Of a stretch of 64,000 nt of DNA, positions 17,466 to 25,861 are shown piece by piece. Each line of letters starts with the position of its first letter. Position 1 is the first letter of the stretch. Both the position numbers and the translations under genes were made by a program. The notes under the pieces are model-generated. The model was given only the letters and a program-made list of their open reading frames with translations, was not told where the DNA came from and ran no database searches. Source of the DNA: Ekhidna lutea (GTDB lineage Bacteria > Bacteroidota > Bacteroidia > Cytophagales > Cyclobacteriaceae); NCBI RefSeq assembly GCF_900188325.1, contig NZ_FZPD01000003.1, forward strand, positions 1 to 64,000, read 5' to 3'.

Positions 17466-18086
17466 ATGTTGAGTAGGTTAATTTTCAGTTTTCCTTTTTT
17501 TGTAGCGTCCACTCTTGCATTGGCGCAAAGAGTCGATTATAAGAAAGTAGATCTTCCTTTAGAATATTTTCCGATAAGTATCAATGAACAGAGTATTCAT
17601 CTAAAAGCCAACCTGTATAATGATATCTATTGGGTTCATGCGATTCAACCAAAATGGAAGCCTTCAATTGGTTTATTAGCTGATGATAGTTTGAAATTTG
17701 TACATCAAGTTGAGGCTGATGGAAGGTTTGGCTATGCTTATTTCTATAGATCTGAAAATTCTCAAAATAGCTTTATTGTAGCTAGTGTTCATAGTTTTGA
17801 AGATGGACTTTCGTCAACCTATTTTTTTAAAGTCGATGGTAAACAGGTTAAATTTTTGGGAGAATTTTTTATTCTTGAAAAGCGCAATAACGACCCTTTA
17901 ATAGGTGGTTATTTTGGTGTGTTTCCAAAAGGCATTTCAATTTACAAATTGGATAAAATGAAAATAGAATTCGACTCAAACGAATATCTCATAATGGATA
18001 ATGGTGTGGAGGCAGTATTTAAAGGACGAATCGAATTGCAAAGTAAAAACGGAGATTTTGAGGTGAGTAAAATCGAAGAATTGTAA
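17466..18086 (+). CDS. Secreted hypothetical protein
   Basis: The 206-residue protein has a signal peptide (ending TLALAQ). The rest is rich in Phe, Tyr, Ser and Asn and looks all-beta (FGYAYFYRSENSQNSF, YFFKVDGKQVKFLGEFF). No family is recognised and no catalytic motif stands out. Base composition is more AT-rich than its neighbours. It is 4 nt from the stop of the convergent phosphoesterase fusion. It may be a periplasmic or outer-membrane accessory protein. Confidence 0.6.
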   Translation: MLSRLIFSFPFFVASTLALAQRVDYKKVDLPLEYFPISINEQSIHLKANLYNDIYWVHAIQPKWKPSIGLLADDSLKFVHQVEADGRFGYAYFYRSENSQNSFIVASVHSFEDGLSSTYFFKVDGKQVKFLGEFFILEKRNNDPLIGGYFGVFPKGISIYKLDKMKIEFDSNEYLIMDNGVEAVFKGRIELQSKNGDFEVSKIEEL

Positions 18087-18090
18087 CGTT

Positions 18091-21000
18091 TCAAAAGAAA
18101 AAGCTCATCGAGAAGGTTGGCAGGTTCTCCTCTTCGCCAAATGCATAATTGAAATTAAGCACAAGTGTATTAAGCGGACTTATCCAAAGCCCAAATCCTT
18201 TCCCGGCATGCCACTCATCTGAGTCTTCTCCATCTACCCATACACGACCTGTATCATGAAAAGCTAAAAGCCCGAACTGCCCGGGAAAGATGTAGCTACG
18301 GAATGATGCCAATTTGAGCCTTAAATCCAGGTTGTGATAAAAAGAAGTTTCACCGTAAAACCGTGTTCTTCTAAATCCCCTCAGATTAGTTCGTCCCCCC
18401 AAAATGTTTGCATTGAAGAAATCAAATTGATCGGATGTGATATGAGATGCACCCAGTCGATTTGCAATTACCAATCGTGATGGCAGTTTGGCCGTCAGGT
18501 AGAATGCCCACTCAGCACTGAGTCGTGTTGAGCTTTCTGAAAAGTCAGTGATCGCCTCCAAATGTTCCACTTCAGCAAAAGCGGTCATTCCGGCAGTTGT
18601 TAAAACCTTGCTATCTCTGGAGTCGAATGAAATGCCGGTTTTAAACCGGGCATATTGGTTTTCCTTAAAATCATTCCCGTCTGATGGTTGATCTGTGATA
18701 AACCGATTGTCTGATGCCTCTACCTCTACCGATTTATATCCACTACTCAAGTAGAATTTGGCTTTTGCTCCGACGTTTCTGGAGAGACCAGCGTTTAGCT
18801 CCAGCCTGTCCATTCGTACCCTGTAGTAGTCGATGGGGTCATCGTCGGGAGCAACAAACTGATCCATCAGGAATTCGCTTTCATTGCTAATGCCAAAGAA
18901 ATTATTCACAAAAAATGGCTCTTGCCAAAGCAACGAAGTGTTCAGGTCCCATTTTCCTAAAACATCTGTATAATCCCCGGTATAATCGAACTGATAAGAG
19001 CCGGTTTCAAATGCGCCAATGGCTTTGAAGGAATGTTTTGCTGCAAAAGGTTCTTTCCTCCAACCATGTTTGGTGTAAGAAAATCCACCTCCAAGAAAAA
19101 TGCCATCATCTGGATTTAGCGCAGCAGTCACTAGCGGCATGAGTACATCATATTGAAAAGCTTTCCTGTTGTACCGATTAATTGCCGGGTCATTACTCAG
19201 TTTTAAGATGCCCTTTGAGTTGCCCTGAACTCTTGTGCTTTTATAGCGATCGTATACTTTAACTTTTTTCAGCTTTTCGTCTGCATTCCCATTGATGATG
19301 AGGTCTTTGTCAGTACCTCCAATTATTCGGACTTTGATTTTGCTCGACTGACCTTTAACTTCAAACACGTCCTCACCATCAAAACCATAGAGTCGTACTT
19401 CTTTTGTTTCATCGCTTTTGAAGATACGCTCATATATGACATGCTCGACCTCTCCATCTTTCTTTCGTTTTCTGACAGTCACCTTTGTTTCAGAAGGCGT
19501 TAGATGCTCTACCAGAAAATATTCATGTTTATCAGAGCCGGTAACCTCTACTTCTTTAGAAAGGAATAGATATAGTTCTCTTGCATAGCTTTCCATGTTT
19601 GCTCTGCGAGCTTGCAAGCCTGTGCGAATGCGATCTCCGGTGAGTGATTGAATTTGTTCTGGCCACAGGGAAATAGCCTGATCGATCACTTCATCCGTCA
19701 GGTTTTTTTGCAGAAAATCGATTTGTTCCAGCCAGTCATTCCAGTCAGGTTCGTTCATAAATGTGCGATCAAAAAAGCGGGCATTTTGACTAATCCCGGG
19801 CGCCCAGTCTACCTCTTCATCAAACCCTTCGATTTTGGGAAGTGCCCATTTTCTAGCTGCCAGCTTGGGGATTATACCTTCATTGATGAAAAAAGCCTGA
19901 TCACGATCTCTGGGAATTGGACGATACAGGTTGCCGTTTTCCTGATCTATTTGCGCCCATCGCCATTGGTCATCGTGCCTGTCCCAGTCACCGATCCACA
20001 TATCGAACAGTCTGTTTCTTACAACGAAATTTTGATCTACTGCATTGTCATTGTCTTCCTTCAGGTTTTCAATGACAGTGTCTGTCCCATCAATATCCTC
20101 GCCCCCTCCAAAGTGTGCATCCCTGGAAGCCGCTTCATTTGGTCGCTCTTCATATAACGCAAGCGTACCGGCGAAAGTCGAACGAAACTGTCCTAATCTG
20201 GGATCATCCGGGATATATACCGGTTTGGGGTTAGTATGGTAAATGTGTGCAGCCTCAGCAAGTGGCGGAATTATGAATGCTGCATAAGGATGGGAGGCTG
20301 AAATCTGATCTTCAACAATATCCTGTGCGAATGTTTTTTGAAGAGCCGTTGGAATGGCATTTTCCGGATATTTTTCAATTGATCGAAGAACATATTCTTT
20401 TTCGTCCTTCGCACTTAATCGAAGTGATTTGGTTTGCATGCCACCCCCTTTTTTCACCACTTCAAGTCCACCTCTTTCAACGCCAAGATCAAAAACGTCT
20501 ACCTCGACGGGCGTATTCCAGACATCCCGATAGTTTGCTCCTAACCAGAAGTCTTTTCCTTCTTTTCCCTCATACTTTTTGCTTGCGACGACTGTGATAG
20601 TGCTGTCCGAAAAATCAGGCATATTAATATTTTCAATGCTTTTCTGTAGCTGCTTTGAATAAACTTCCTTTTCATAGAGCAGACCACCATCCACGCCCCA
20701 GTATTCAACAGACGCTTTTCCTGAATTTTCAAGGGTTAGAACAGCAAAACCCTGTTCACTTTTTGCAAATAGACTTCCCTTCCCTTGCTTCACATGAGTG
20801 GTTTTGGAACCAGAACCACTCACAATAAAATGATGCCCTTCTTGCTGAATGAATTGCAAAGAATGTTCGTGTCCTGCTGCATAAACGACACTCTCGGCTT
20901 CATTCATGGCTGAAATTACCTGCTTCATTATCGCTCTGTACTTGGGATGGGTTACATCCTGAATATTGCCAATGAGCCTACGAAATAAAGGTTGAAGGCT

Positions 21001-21675
21001 TCCCAACACCGGAGGCTTCATCTGATCTTTAAAGCTGAAATTGCCATGATGCTCACCGTAAGTAAATATTGGATGATGGGCAGCAATGAGGATATGCTTT
21101 CCTTTATTTCTTCTGACAATCGTTTTGAGGTCTTCTAACGCCTCAATGGCCGACTTGTTTTCACAATTGTCATCCTCATCCGGTTTGTCCCAACCATGCA
21201 AAAAATACTGCGTGTTTAGAATGATAAGGGTCGATTTATCATTCATTGGTATTTCTATCGGCCCAGGACATCCTCCCGTAGGATGAAATGCATCTGTACC
21301 TTCCTGATAATCCTGAACAAAGCGCTCCATATTCAACGCTCGTTCCCATCCGTAGTTTCGCCCCTGAGCCCAGTCATGATTGCCTGGGACCATATAGGCT
21401 TTACCTGGAAACACTTTCATCACATCTAGCTGCGAAATCAGCTTTTGTTCTAGCTCCTCTCTTTCCGGATGCTCCTTTTCGGGCAAGCCTTTTGGATACA
21501 GGTTGTCGCCAAGGAAAATCAGATAGTCTTCGGGTGTGGCATAAGCTACTTTTTCTTTCAACAAGACCAGGTTTTTATCCTGGTCCTTTGGTTCCCCGGC
21601 ATCACCTATCAGGTAAACTTTTTGTCCAAACAGGATAGCAGGAAAAAGAATAAACAGAAATACTAATTGCCTCAT
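18091..21675 (-). CDS. Calcineurin-like phosphoesterase / kinase-like / BamA-type outer-membrane barrel fusion
   Basis: The 1194-residue protein has three parts after a signal peptide (ending LFGQ). Residues of about 20-330 are a calcineurin-type phosphoesterase with GDAG, FLGDNLYP, VPGNHDW, AAHHPIF and AAGHEHS. Residues of about 400-640 resemble an atypical kinase fold of the HipA/Fam20 kind: a Gly-rich turn (KGGGMQTKSLRL), EYVLRSIEK, then MWIGDWDRHDDQW and RDRDQAFF. Residues of about 830-1194 are a beta-barrel with the BamA/surface-antigen features LGGRTNLRGFRR and a final aromatic strand ending FFF. The enzyme parts would lie in the periplasm or at the cell surface, anchored by the barrel. 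The ATG directly abuts the stop of the upstream lipoprotein gene (TAAATG). Confidence 0.8.
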   Translation of the reverse strand: MRQLVFLFILFPAILFGQKVYLIGDAGEPKDQDKNLVLLKEKVAYATPEDYLIFLGDNLYPKGLPEKEHPEREELEQKLISQLDVMKVFPGKAYMVPGNHDWAQGRNYGWERALNMERFVQDYQEGTDAFHPTGGCPGPIEIPMNDKSTLIILNTQYFLHGWDKPDEDDNCENKSAIEALEDLKTIVRRNKGKHILIAAHHPIFTYGEHHGNFSFKDQMKPPVLGSLQPLFRRLIGNIQDVTHPKYRAIMKQVISAMNEAESVVYAAGHEHSLQFIQQEGHHFIVSGSGSKTTHVKQGKGSLFAKSEQGFAVLTLENSGKASVEYWGVDGGLLYEKEVYSKQLQKSIENINMPDFSDSTITVVASKKYEGKEGKDFWLGANYRDVWNTPVEVDVFDLGVERGGLEVVKKGGGMQTKSLRLSAKDEKEYVLRSIEKYPENAIPTALQKTFAQDIVEDQISASHPYAAFIIPPLAEAAHIYHTNPKPVYIPDDPRLGQFRSTFAGTLALYEERPNEAASRDAHFGGGEDIDGTDTVIENLKEDNDNAVDQNFVVRNRLFDMWIGDWDRHDDQWRWAQIDQENGNLYRPIPRDRDQAFFINEGIIPKLAARKWALPKIEGFDEEVDWAPGISQNARFFDRTFMNEPDWNDWLEQIDFLQKNLTDEVIDQAISLWPEQIQSLTGDRIRTGLQARRANMESYARELYLFLSKEVEVTGSDKHEYFLVEHLTPSETKVTVRKRKKDGEVEHVIYERIFKSDETKEVRLYGFDGEDVFEVKGQSSKIKVRIIGGTDKDLIINGNADEKLKKVKVYDRYKSTRVQGNSKGILKLSNDPAINRYNRKAFQYDVLMPLVTAALNPDDGIFLGGGFSYTKHGWRKEPFAAKHSFKAIGAFETGSYQFDYTGDYTDVLGKWDLNTSLLWQEPFFVNNFFGISNESEFLMDQFVAPDDDPIDYYRVRMDRLELNAGLSRNVGAKAKFYLSSGYKSVEVEASDNRFITDQPSDGNDFKENQYARFKTGISFDSRDSKVLTTAGMTAFAEVEHLEAITDFSESSTRLSAEWAFYLTAKLPSRLVIANRLGASHITSDQFDFFNANILGGRTNLRGFRRTRFYGETSFYHNLDLRLKLASFRSYIFPGQFGLLAFHDTGRVWVDGEDSDEWHAGKGFGLWISPLNTLVLNFNYAFGEEENLPTFSMSFFF

Positions 21676-22596
21676 TTAGTCAGGTTTGTTCATTTTGAAA
21701 GTTAAGATATAACCTCGATCACCCTCCCCCTCACTGCTAATGTACATGGTGCCTTCAGGAGAAAAGCATAGCCCTTCTGGCTGACCTAAAATCCTTGGAG
21801 AGATCGGGTATGTAGCCTGAATCAGCCCATTCTTGTTGACGACCACAAGCATTTTTCCAACCGATGACAAGATGTAGTAATGACCGGAAATCGGGTGTGT
21901 GGCAATAGCTGAAGGTTTAAACTTAATTCTGTCTTTATTGTACTCAAACGATCTGTTCTGCTCCCAAAAACGTTTGAGCTGATCAGGCCCGATCGTAAAA
22001 AGGGGCCGTTCAATGAGTGTCATCGAGTCTAAATTAATTGCATAAAAAGCCCGACCATTTGTTTGATTATCCGATAGACTACCTTCCTCTTTACATGCGA
22101 TTATCAATTGGTTGTTTTTGAGGTCGAACCCTAACCCCTCTGTATCATTTTTAGATGTAAAGGCATTTTCAAACTTATCTGCAATAAGCTCTTTTTTTGA
22201 TGTGTATGGAAACCTGAAGATATCCCCATCACTTTTTAGGACATAGACATGTTTTTTCAGTAGCTCCACTCCCTCATAGTCATCCGATTTATAAAACTGG
22301 ATGGAGTGAGTAATGTCTTTTTTATTGAGATTGTACTCATAAACCCTCCCTGATTCATCATCTACAGCCAATACCGAGTTTGGACTTTTGAAGGTAAGAC
22401 CAGAGACTTCTTCCAGGACATAGGGGAGAAAATGTTTTTCGTCTGGTGACTTCAGGTCATAATTGACCTCAACATGCTCTGTCACTAAAAAAAGACTATC
22501 TGCATGCTGACCAAAATTCCCTGTGCAACACGCCTGACTAAAAGAAATCAGCAAAATGAACAATAAAATAGGGGCTATGTTCTTTAGTGTAATCAT
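21676..22596 (-). CDS. SdiA-regulated/YjiK-like beta-propeller lipoprotein
   Basis: The 306-residue protein has a lipoprotein-type signal (FSQACC). The rest looks like a beta-propeller of the SdiA-regulated (YjiK) family: LEEVSGLTF, VLAVDDESGRVYEYN, DDYEGVELL, NDTEGLGFD, FKPSAIATHPISGHYYIL and GQPEGLCFSPEGTMYISSEG. The repeated EG(V/L) motifs mark the blades. This fold is related to that of beta-propeller phytases. Its stop touches the start of the phosphoesterase fusion, so the two are coupled and may act together at the outer membrane. Substrate unknown. Confidence 0.8.
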   Translation of the reverse strand: MITLKNIAPILLFILLISFSQACCTGNFGQHADSLFLVTEHVEVNYDLKSPDEKHFLPYVLEEVSGLTFKSPNSVLAVDDESGRVYEYNLNKKDITHSIQFYKSDDYEGVELLKKHVYVLKSDGDIFRFPYTSKKELIADKFENAFTSKNDTEGLGFDLKNNQLIIACKEEGSLSDNQTNGRAFYAINLDSMTLIERPLFTIGPDQLKRFWEQNRSFEYNKDRIKFKPSAIATHPISGHYYILSSVGKMLVVVNKNGLIQATYPISPRILGQPEGLCFSPEGTMYISSEGEGDRGYILTFKMNKPD

Positions 22597-22674
22597 TAGG
22601 TTGGTCTAAAATGTCAAGGCTACAACACTAAATTGCCTAATTTTTGTTCTAATTTGTGAGAGATTGTTAAGAAG

Positions 22675-23289
22675 ATGGATTCGAGTACGATAATTAGCCG
22701 TGTAAAGGATTATGCTATCGAGGTGCTATCGAAAAAGCTCCCTGATAATATGACGTATCATTCAATTAATCACACACTTGATGTGGTTGATTCGGCTGAG
22801 GAGATTGCTGCCAAACAGAAAATTAAGGGTGACGATCTCGAGATCATTCAAATTGCTGCATGGTTTCATGATTTGGGTTATGCCAAGGGGTGTGAAAATC
22901 ATGAACAAAATGGCGCCAATATGGCGAGAGAATTTCTTAGTGGGCTTAGCTACCCACCCGAAAAAATTGAAAAGATTGAGGGCTGTATTATGGCCACTCA
23001 AATTCCTCAGAGTCCGAAAAATAATCTGGAAAAGATTCTATGTGATGCTGATCTGATGCATCTGGCACACCAGGATTATTTTAAAAAGGCTGATTTACTT
23101 CATAAAGAGATAGAAACAACCAAGTTTTGCAAAATTCCGGAAAATGAGTGGTTGCGAATGAACCAGGAGTTTCTCGATAAACATTGTTTTTTCACGGAAT
23201 ACGCAAGAAAAAATTACGAAGTAGCGGTAAAAGAAAATCTTAAAAAGGTTAGAGACCGCTTAAAATCATGGAAGAAAGCGAAAAAGTAG
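22675..23289 (+). CDS. HD-domain phosphohydrolase, overlapping a PycTM gene
   Basis: The 204-residue protein has the full HD metal set: YHSINHTLDVV, AAWFHDLGYAKG, ENHEQNGA and LCDADLMHL. HD proteins hydrolyse nucleotides or cyclic nucleotides; the substrate here is unknown. The reading frame ends with a Lys-rich tail whose last 22 bases overlap the start of the next gene in the -1 frame. In many Bacteroidota an HD domain is fused directly to the PycTM (DUF5706) domain, and the summed length here (about 405 residues) matches those fusions. Confidence 0.85.
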   Translation: MDSSTIISRVKDYAIEVLSKKLPDNMTYHSINHTLDVVDSAEEIAAKQKIKGDDLEIIQIAAWFHDLGYAKGCENHEQNGANMAREFLSGLSYPPEKIEKIEGCIMATQIPQSPKNNLEKILCDADLMHLAHQDYFKKADLLHKEIETTKFCKIPENEWLRMNQEFLDKHCFFTEYARKNYEVAVKENLKKVRDRLKSWKKAKK

Positions 23290-23891
23290 AAGAGCTGGAA
23301 GGCAAGATTTCCAAGCTTAAGAAAAAGGTAAAAGAGGCAAAGGAACTCAAGCCAACCAGAGGCATTGAGACGATGTTTCGCACGACTTCCAAAAACCACA
23401 TGGAATTGAGCGCTATAGCTGATAACAAGGCGAACATCATGATCTCAATTAATTCCATCATTCTTTCAGTACTCGTTTCTGTTTTGATACGGAAGCTGGA
23501 AGAGTATCCACACATGACAATTCCAGCTGTGGTATTGACTTTGGTATGTCTGACTACCATTGTATTTGCAGTTTTGGCCACAAGGCCAAATGTGACTTCA
23601 GGAAAGTTTAAACATGAGGACATCATCAATAAAAAAGCGAACCTGCTTTTCTTTGGCAATTTTCATCGAATGAAACTGGATGATTATAAGTGGGGGATGA
23701 CAGAAATGCTAAAAGATGCCGATTATCTATATGGCAGCATGATCAAAGACATCTATTTTCTGGGAGCAGTGTTGGGCAAGAAGTATCGCTTACTCAGAAT
23801 GAGCTATACCATCTTTATGTTCGGGTTTGTGCTTTCAATACTTGGCTTCATTATCGCGGAGCTTTTCTTTAAATCTCCTTATCCATATTGA
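23268..23891 (+). CDS. Pycsar effector-like membrane protein (PycTM, DUF5706)
   Basis: After an N-terminal Lys/Glu coiled coil (about 1-30), the segment GIETMFRTTSKNHMELSAIADNKANIMISIN is the hallmark of PycTM/DUF5706. TM helices follow at about 63-82, 86-105 and 177-200, and between them DYKWGMTEMLKDADYLYGSMIKDIY. In Pycsar anti-phage systems a PycTM effector damages the membrane after binding cCMP or cUMP made by a PycC cyclase. Here the partner is an HD hydrolase rather than a cyclase, so a defence role is not certain. The gene ends 13 bases inside the convergent ppk. Confidence 0.85.
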   Translation: MEESEKVEELEGKISKLKKKVKEAKELKPTRGIETMFRTTSKNHMELSAIADNKANIMISINSIILSVLVSVLIRKLEEYPHMTIPAVVLTLVCLTTIVFAVLATRPNVTSGKFKHEDIINKKANLLFFGNFHRMKLDDYKWGMTEMLKDADYLYGSMIKDIYFLGAVLGKKYRLLRMSYTIFMFGFVLSILGFIIAELFFKSPYPY

Positions 23892-25861
23892 TTGAGGAGG
23901 TATTCATAGGTTGCTACCTGTGCTCTCACTTCTTTTTCCACTTTCGGTCGCTTGTTAGCCAATTTTTGTGAGAGCCAAACCCCTTTGACATCATCTGTCC
24001 ATTGAAACTTCAGAAAAGAGAGCAATTCTTGTTTCATACCGTCTTCCTGGATCGGGAAGCAGACCTCAACCCTACGGTGCAGGTTTCGATTCATCCAGTC
24101 TGCTGAACCAAGATAAACTTCTTGCGCCCCATCATCATGGAAGTAGAAAATTCGCCCATGCTCCAGGTAGCGGTCTACTATTCTTTTCACTTTTAGGTTT
24201 TTGTTGGGAACCAGACAGCAAATACTTCGAACAATCAGCTTAACGTCTACACCTTTTATGCTCGCCTCATAAAGTTTATTAATCAGTGTTTGCTCTTGTA
24301 GGTTGTTTACTTTGATAATGATTCTAGCCTCCCGACCCGCCTCGGCATGAGCGATTTCCCGGTCTATTTTTTCTAGAAATCTCTCATATGCTCCAAACTG
24401 AGAGACGATCAGCTTCTCAAAAGGAGGAGGTGTGTATTTTGTTAAGAGGTGTTGAAAAACATTCGAAAGCTCTCTGGTCATGTCTTCATTGATGGTCATC
24501 AATCCATGATCGCAGTAAATTTCCGAGGTTTTTTCATTGAGATTTCCTGTTCCAAAGAAGCCGTACATTTTATCTCTTTTCTTCACAAGAGCTACCTTGG
24601 CATGTACCTTTAATCCCGGTAAGCTGTAAAGCACTTTCACCCCTGCAGCTTTCATTTTTTGGGCCCATTCCAGATTATTTTGCTCATCAAACCGAGCTTT
24701 TACCTCCATGAATACTGCTACTTTTTTCCCATTGTTAGCTGCGCTAATCAACGCTTCAGCGATTACAGAATTTTTTGCCATCCGATAGAAAGTCACATTA
24801 ATCTCTGTGACATCCGAGTCGATGGCAGCTTCATTGAAAAACTGTAAAATGTAATCGTATGATTGATACGGGAAGTGCAGCAGGTAATCCTGGCTTTCAA
24901 TGCACTTAAAAATGGATTTGGTTTGATCCAGGCTTTTGACAGAAATGGCTGGCTGGTCTCTATAGATGAGCTTGTCATCCTTGATATTAATCTGAAAAAA
25001 ATCGTTCAAATTGTGATACCGTCCACCTGTGATCATATCCTCCGACGAAAGCTTAAGCTTATCCGCAAGTGTGGTGAGCAACGCATCATTCATTTTGACA
25101 TCAAATAGAAATCGAGACGGAATACCCAGATTCCGCTTGTGAATTTGCTTTTCTATTTTTCTAACCAGGTTGCCCTCAAATTCATCATCGATTTGCAGGT
25201 CTGCATCTTTGTTGAGTTTTATCGAATGGACATCATCCGCTGTTACGCCAGGGAATAAGCTATCCAAATGCATTCGGATAATATCATCCAGGAAAACATA
25301 ATAGGCCTTCGAATCAACTTTGTAACTGGCGAACCTTCCAAGTTTGTCAGTTGGGATTTTTAGAATATAAGAGCCGGAAGTTTTGGTTTTAAAAGTCAGG
25401 TAAATAGCCTGATTATCTAAAAACAACTCGTCTTTCTTTTCTATATGAATAGGCCTGAGATAGGCAGAAACCTTTGTTTTGAAATAATGAAGTAGCTGCG
25501 GTTCAAGCTCAGCTGGAATTTCGGAAGTGTGAGTGCAAATGCAATGACCAGCTTCATTTAACGATTGAATGGTCGATTGAAGAGCTTCTCCATACTCTTC
25601 CAGCTGATGGCTGACTTCACTGTGGATTTGCTCTAACAGTGCCCCAGCATCAAAATCAAGACGTTTATTAATCTTCTTTTTATCAATTTGTTTGATGTTG
25701 CGAATATTAGCAACGCGTACCCTGAAAAATTCATCCAGATTGGAAGAGTAAATAGCAATGAATCTCAATCTTTCAAGCAATGGGACTGATTTATCCATTG
25801 CCTCCATCAGTACCCGGTAATTAAACGATAGCCAGCTTAAGTCTCGATCAAAGAGTTTCAC
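23879..25861 (-). CDS. ppk1: Polyphosphate kinase 1
   Basis: The 660-residue enzyme shows the PPK1 N-terminal segment FDRDLSWLSFNYRVL and SSNLDEFFRVRV, the head domain, and two phospholipase-D-like C-terminal domains with GLKVHAKVALV (the His is the phosphorylated residue), FGTGNLNEKTSEIY and VRSICCLVPN. It reversibly makes polyphosphate from ATP. It starts at a GTG that overlaps the stop of the cyclase gene by one base, so the cyclase and ppk form one operon. Confidence 0.95.
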   Translation of the reverse strand: MKLFDRDLSWLSFNYRVLMEAMDKSVPLLERLRFIAIYSSNLDEFFRVRVANIRNIKQIDKKKINKRLDFDAGALLEQIHSEVSHQLEEYGEALQSTIQSLNEAGHCICTHTSEIPAELEPQLLHYFKTKVSAYLRPIHIEKKDELFLDNQAIYLTFKTKTSGSYILKIPTDKLGRFASYKVDSKAYYVFLDDIIRMHLDSLFPGVTADDVHSIKLNKDADLQIDDEFEGNLVRKIEKQIHKRNLGIPSRFLFDVKMNDALLTTLADKLKLSSEDMITGGRYHNLNDFFQINIKDDKLIYRDQPAISVKSLDQTKSIFKCIESQDYLLHFPYQSYDYILQFFNEAAIDSDVTEINVTFYRMAKNSVIAEALISAANNGKKVAVFMEVKARFDEQNNLEWAQKMKAAGVKVLYSLPGLKVHAKVALVKKRDKMYGFFGTGNLNEKTSEIYCDHGLMTINEDMTRELSNVFQHLLTKYTPPPFEKLIVSQFGAYERFLEKIDREIAHAEAGREARIIIKVNNLQEQTLINKLYEASIKGVDVKLIVRSICCLVPNKNLKVKRIVDRYLEHGRIFYFHDDGAQEVYLGSADWMNRNLHRRVEVCFPIQEDGMKQELLSFLKFQWTDDVKGVWLSQKLANKRPKVEKEVRAQVATYEYLLNQYG

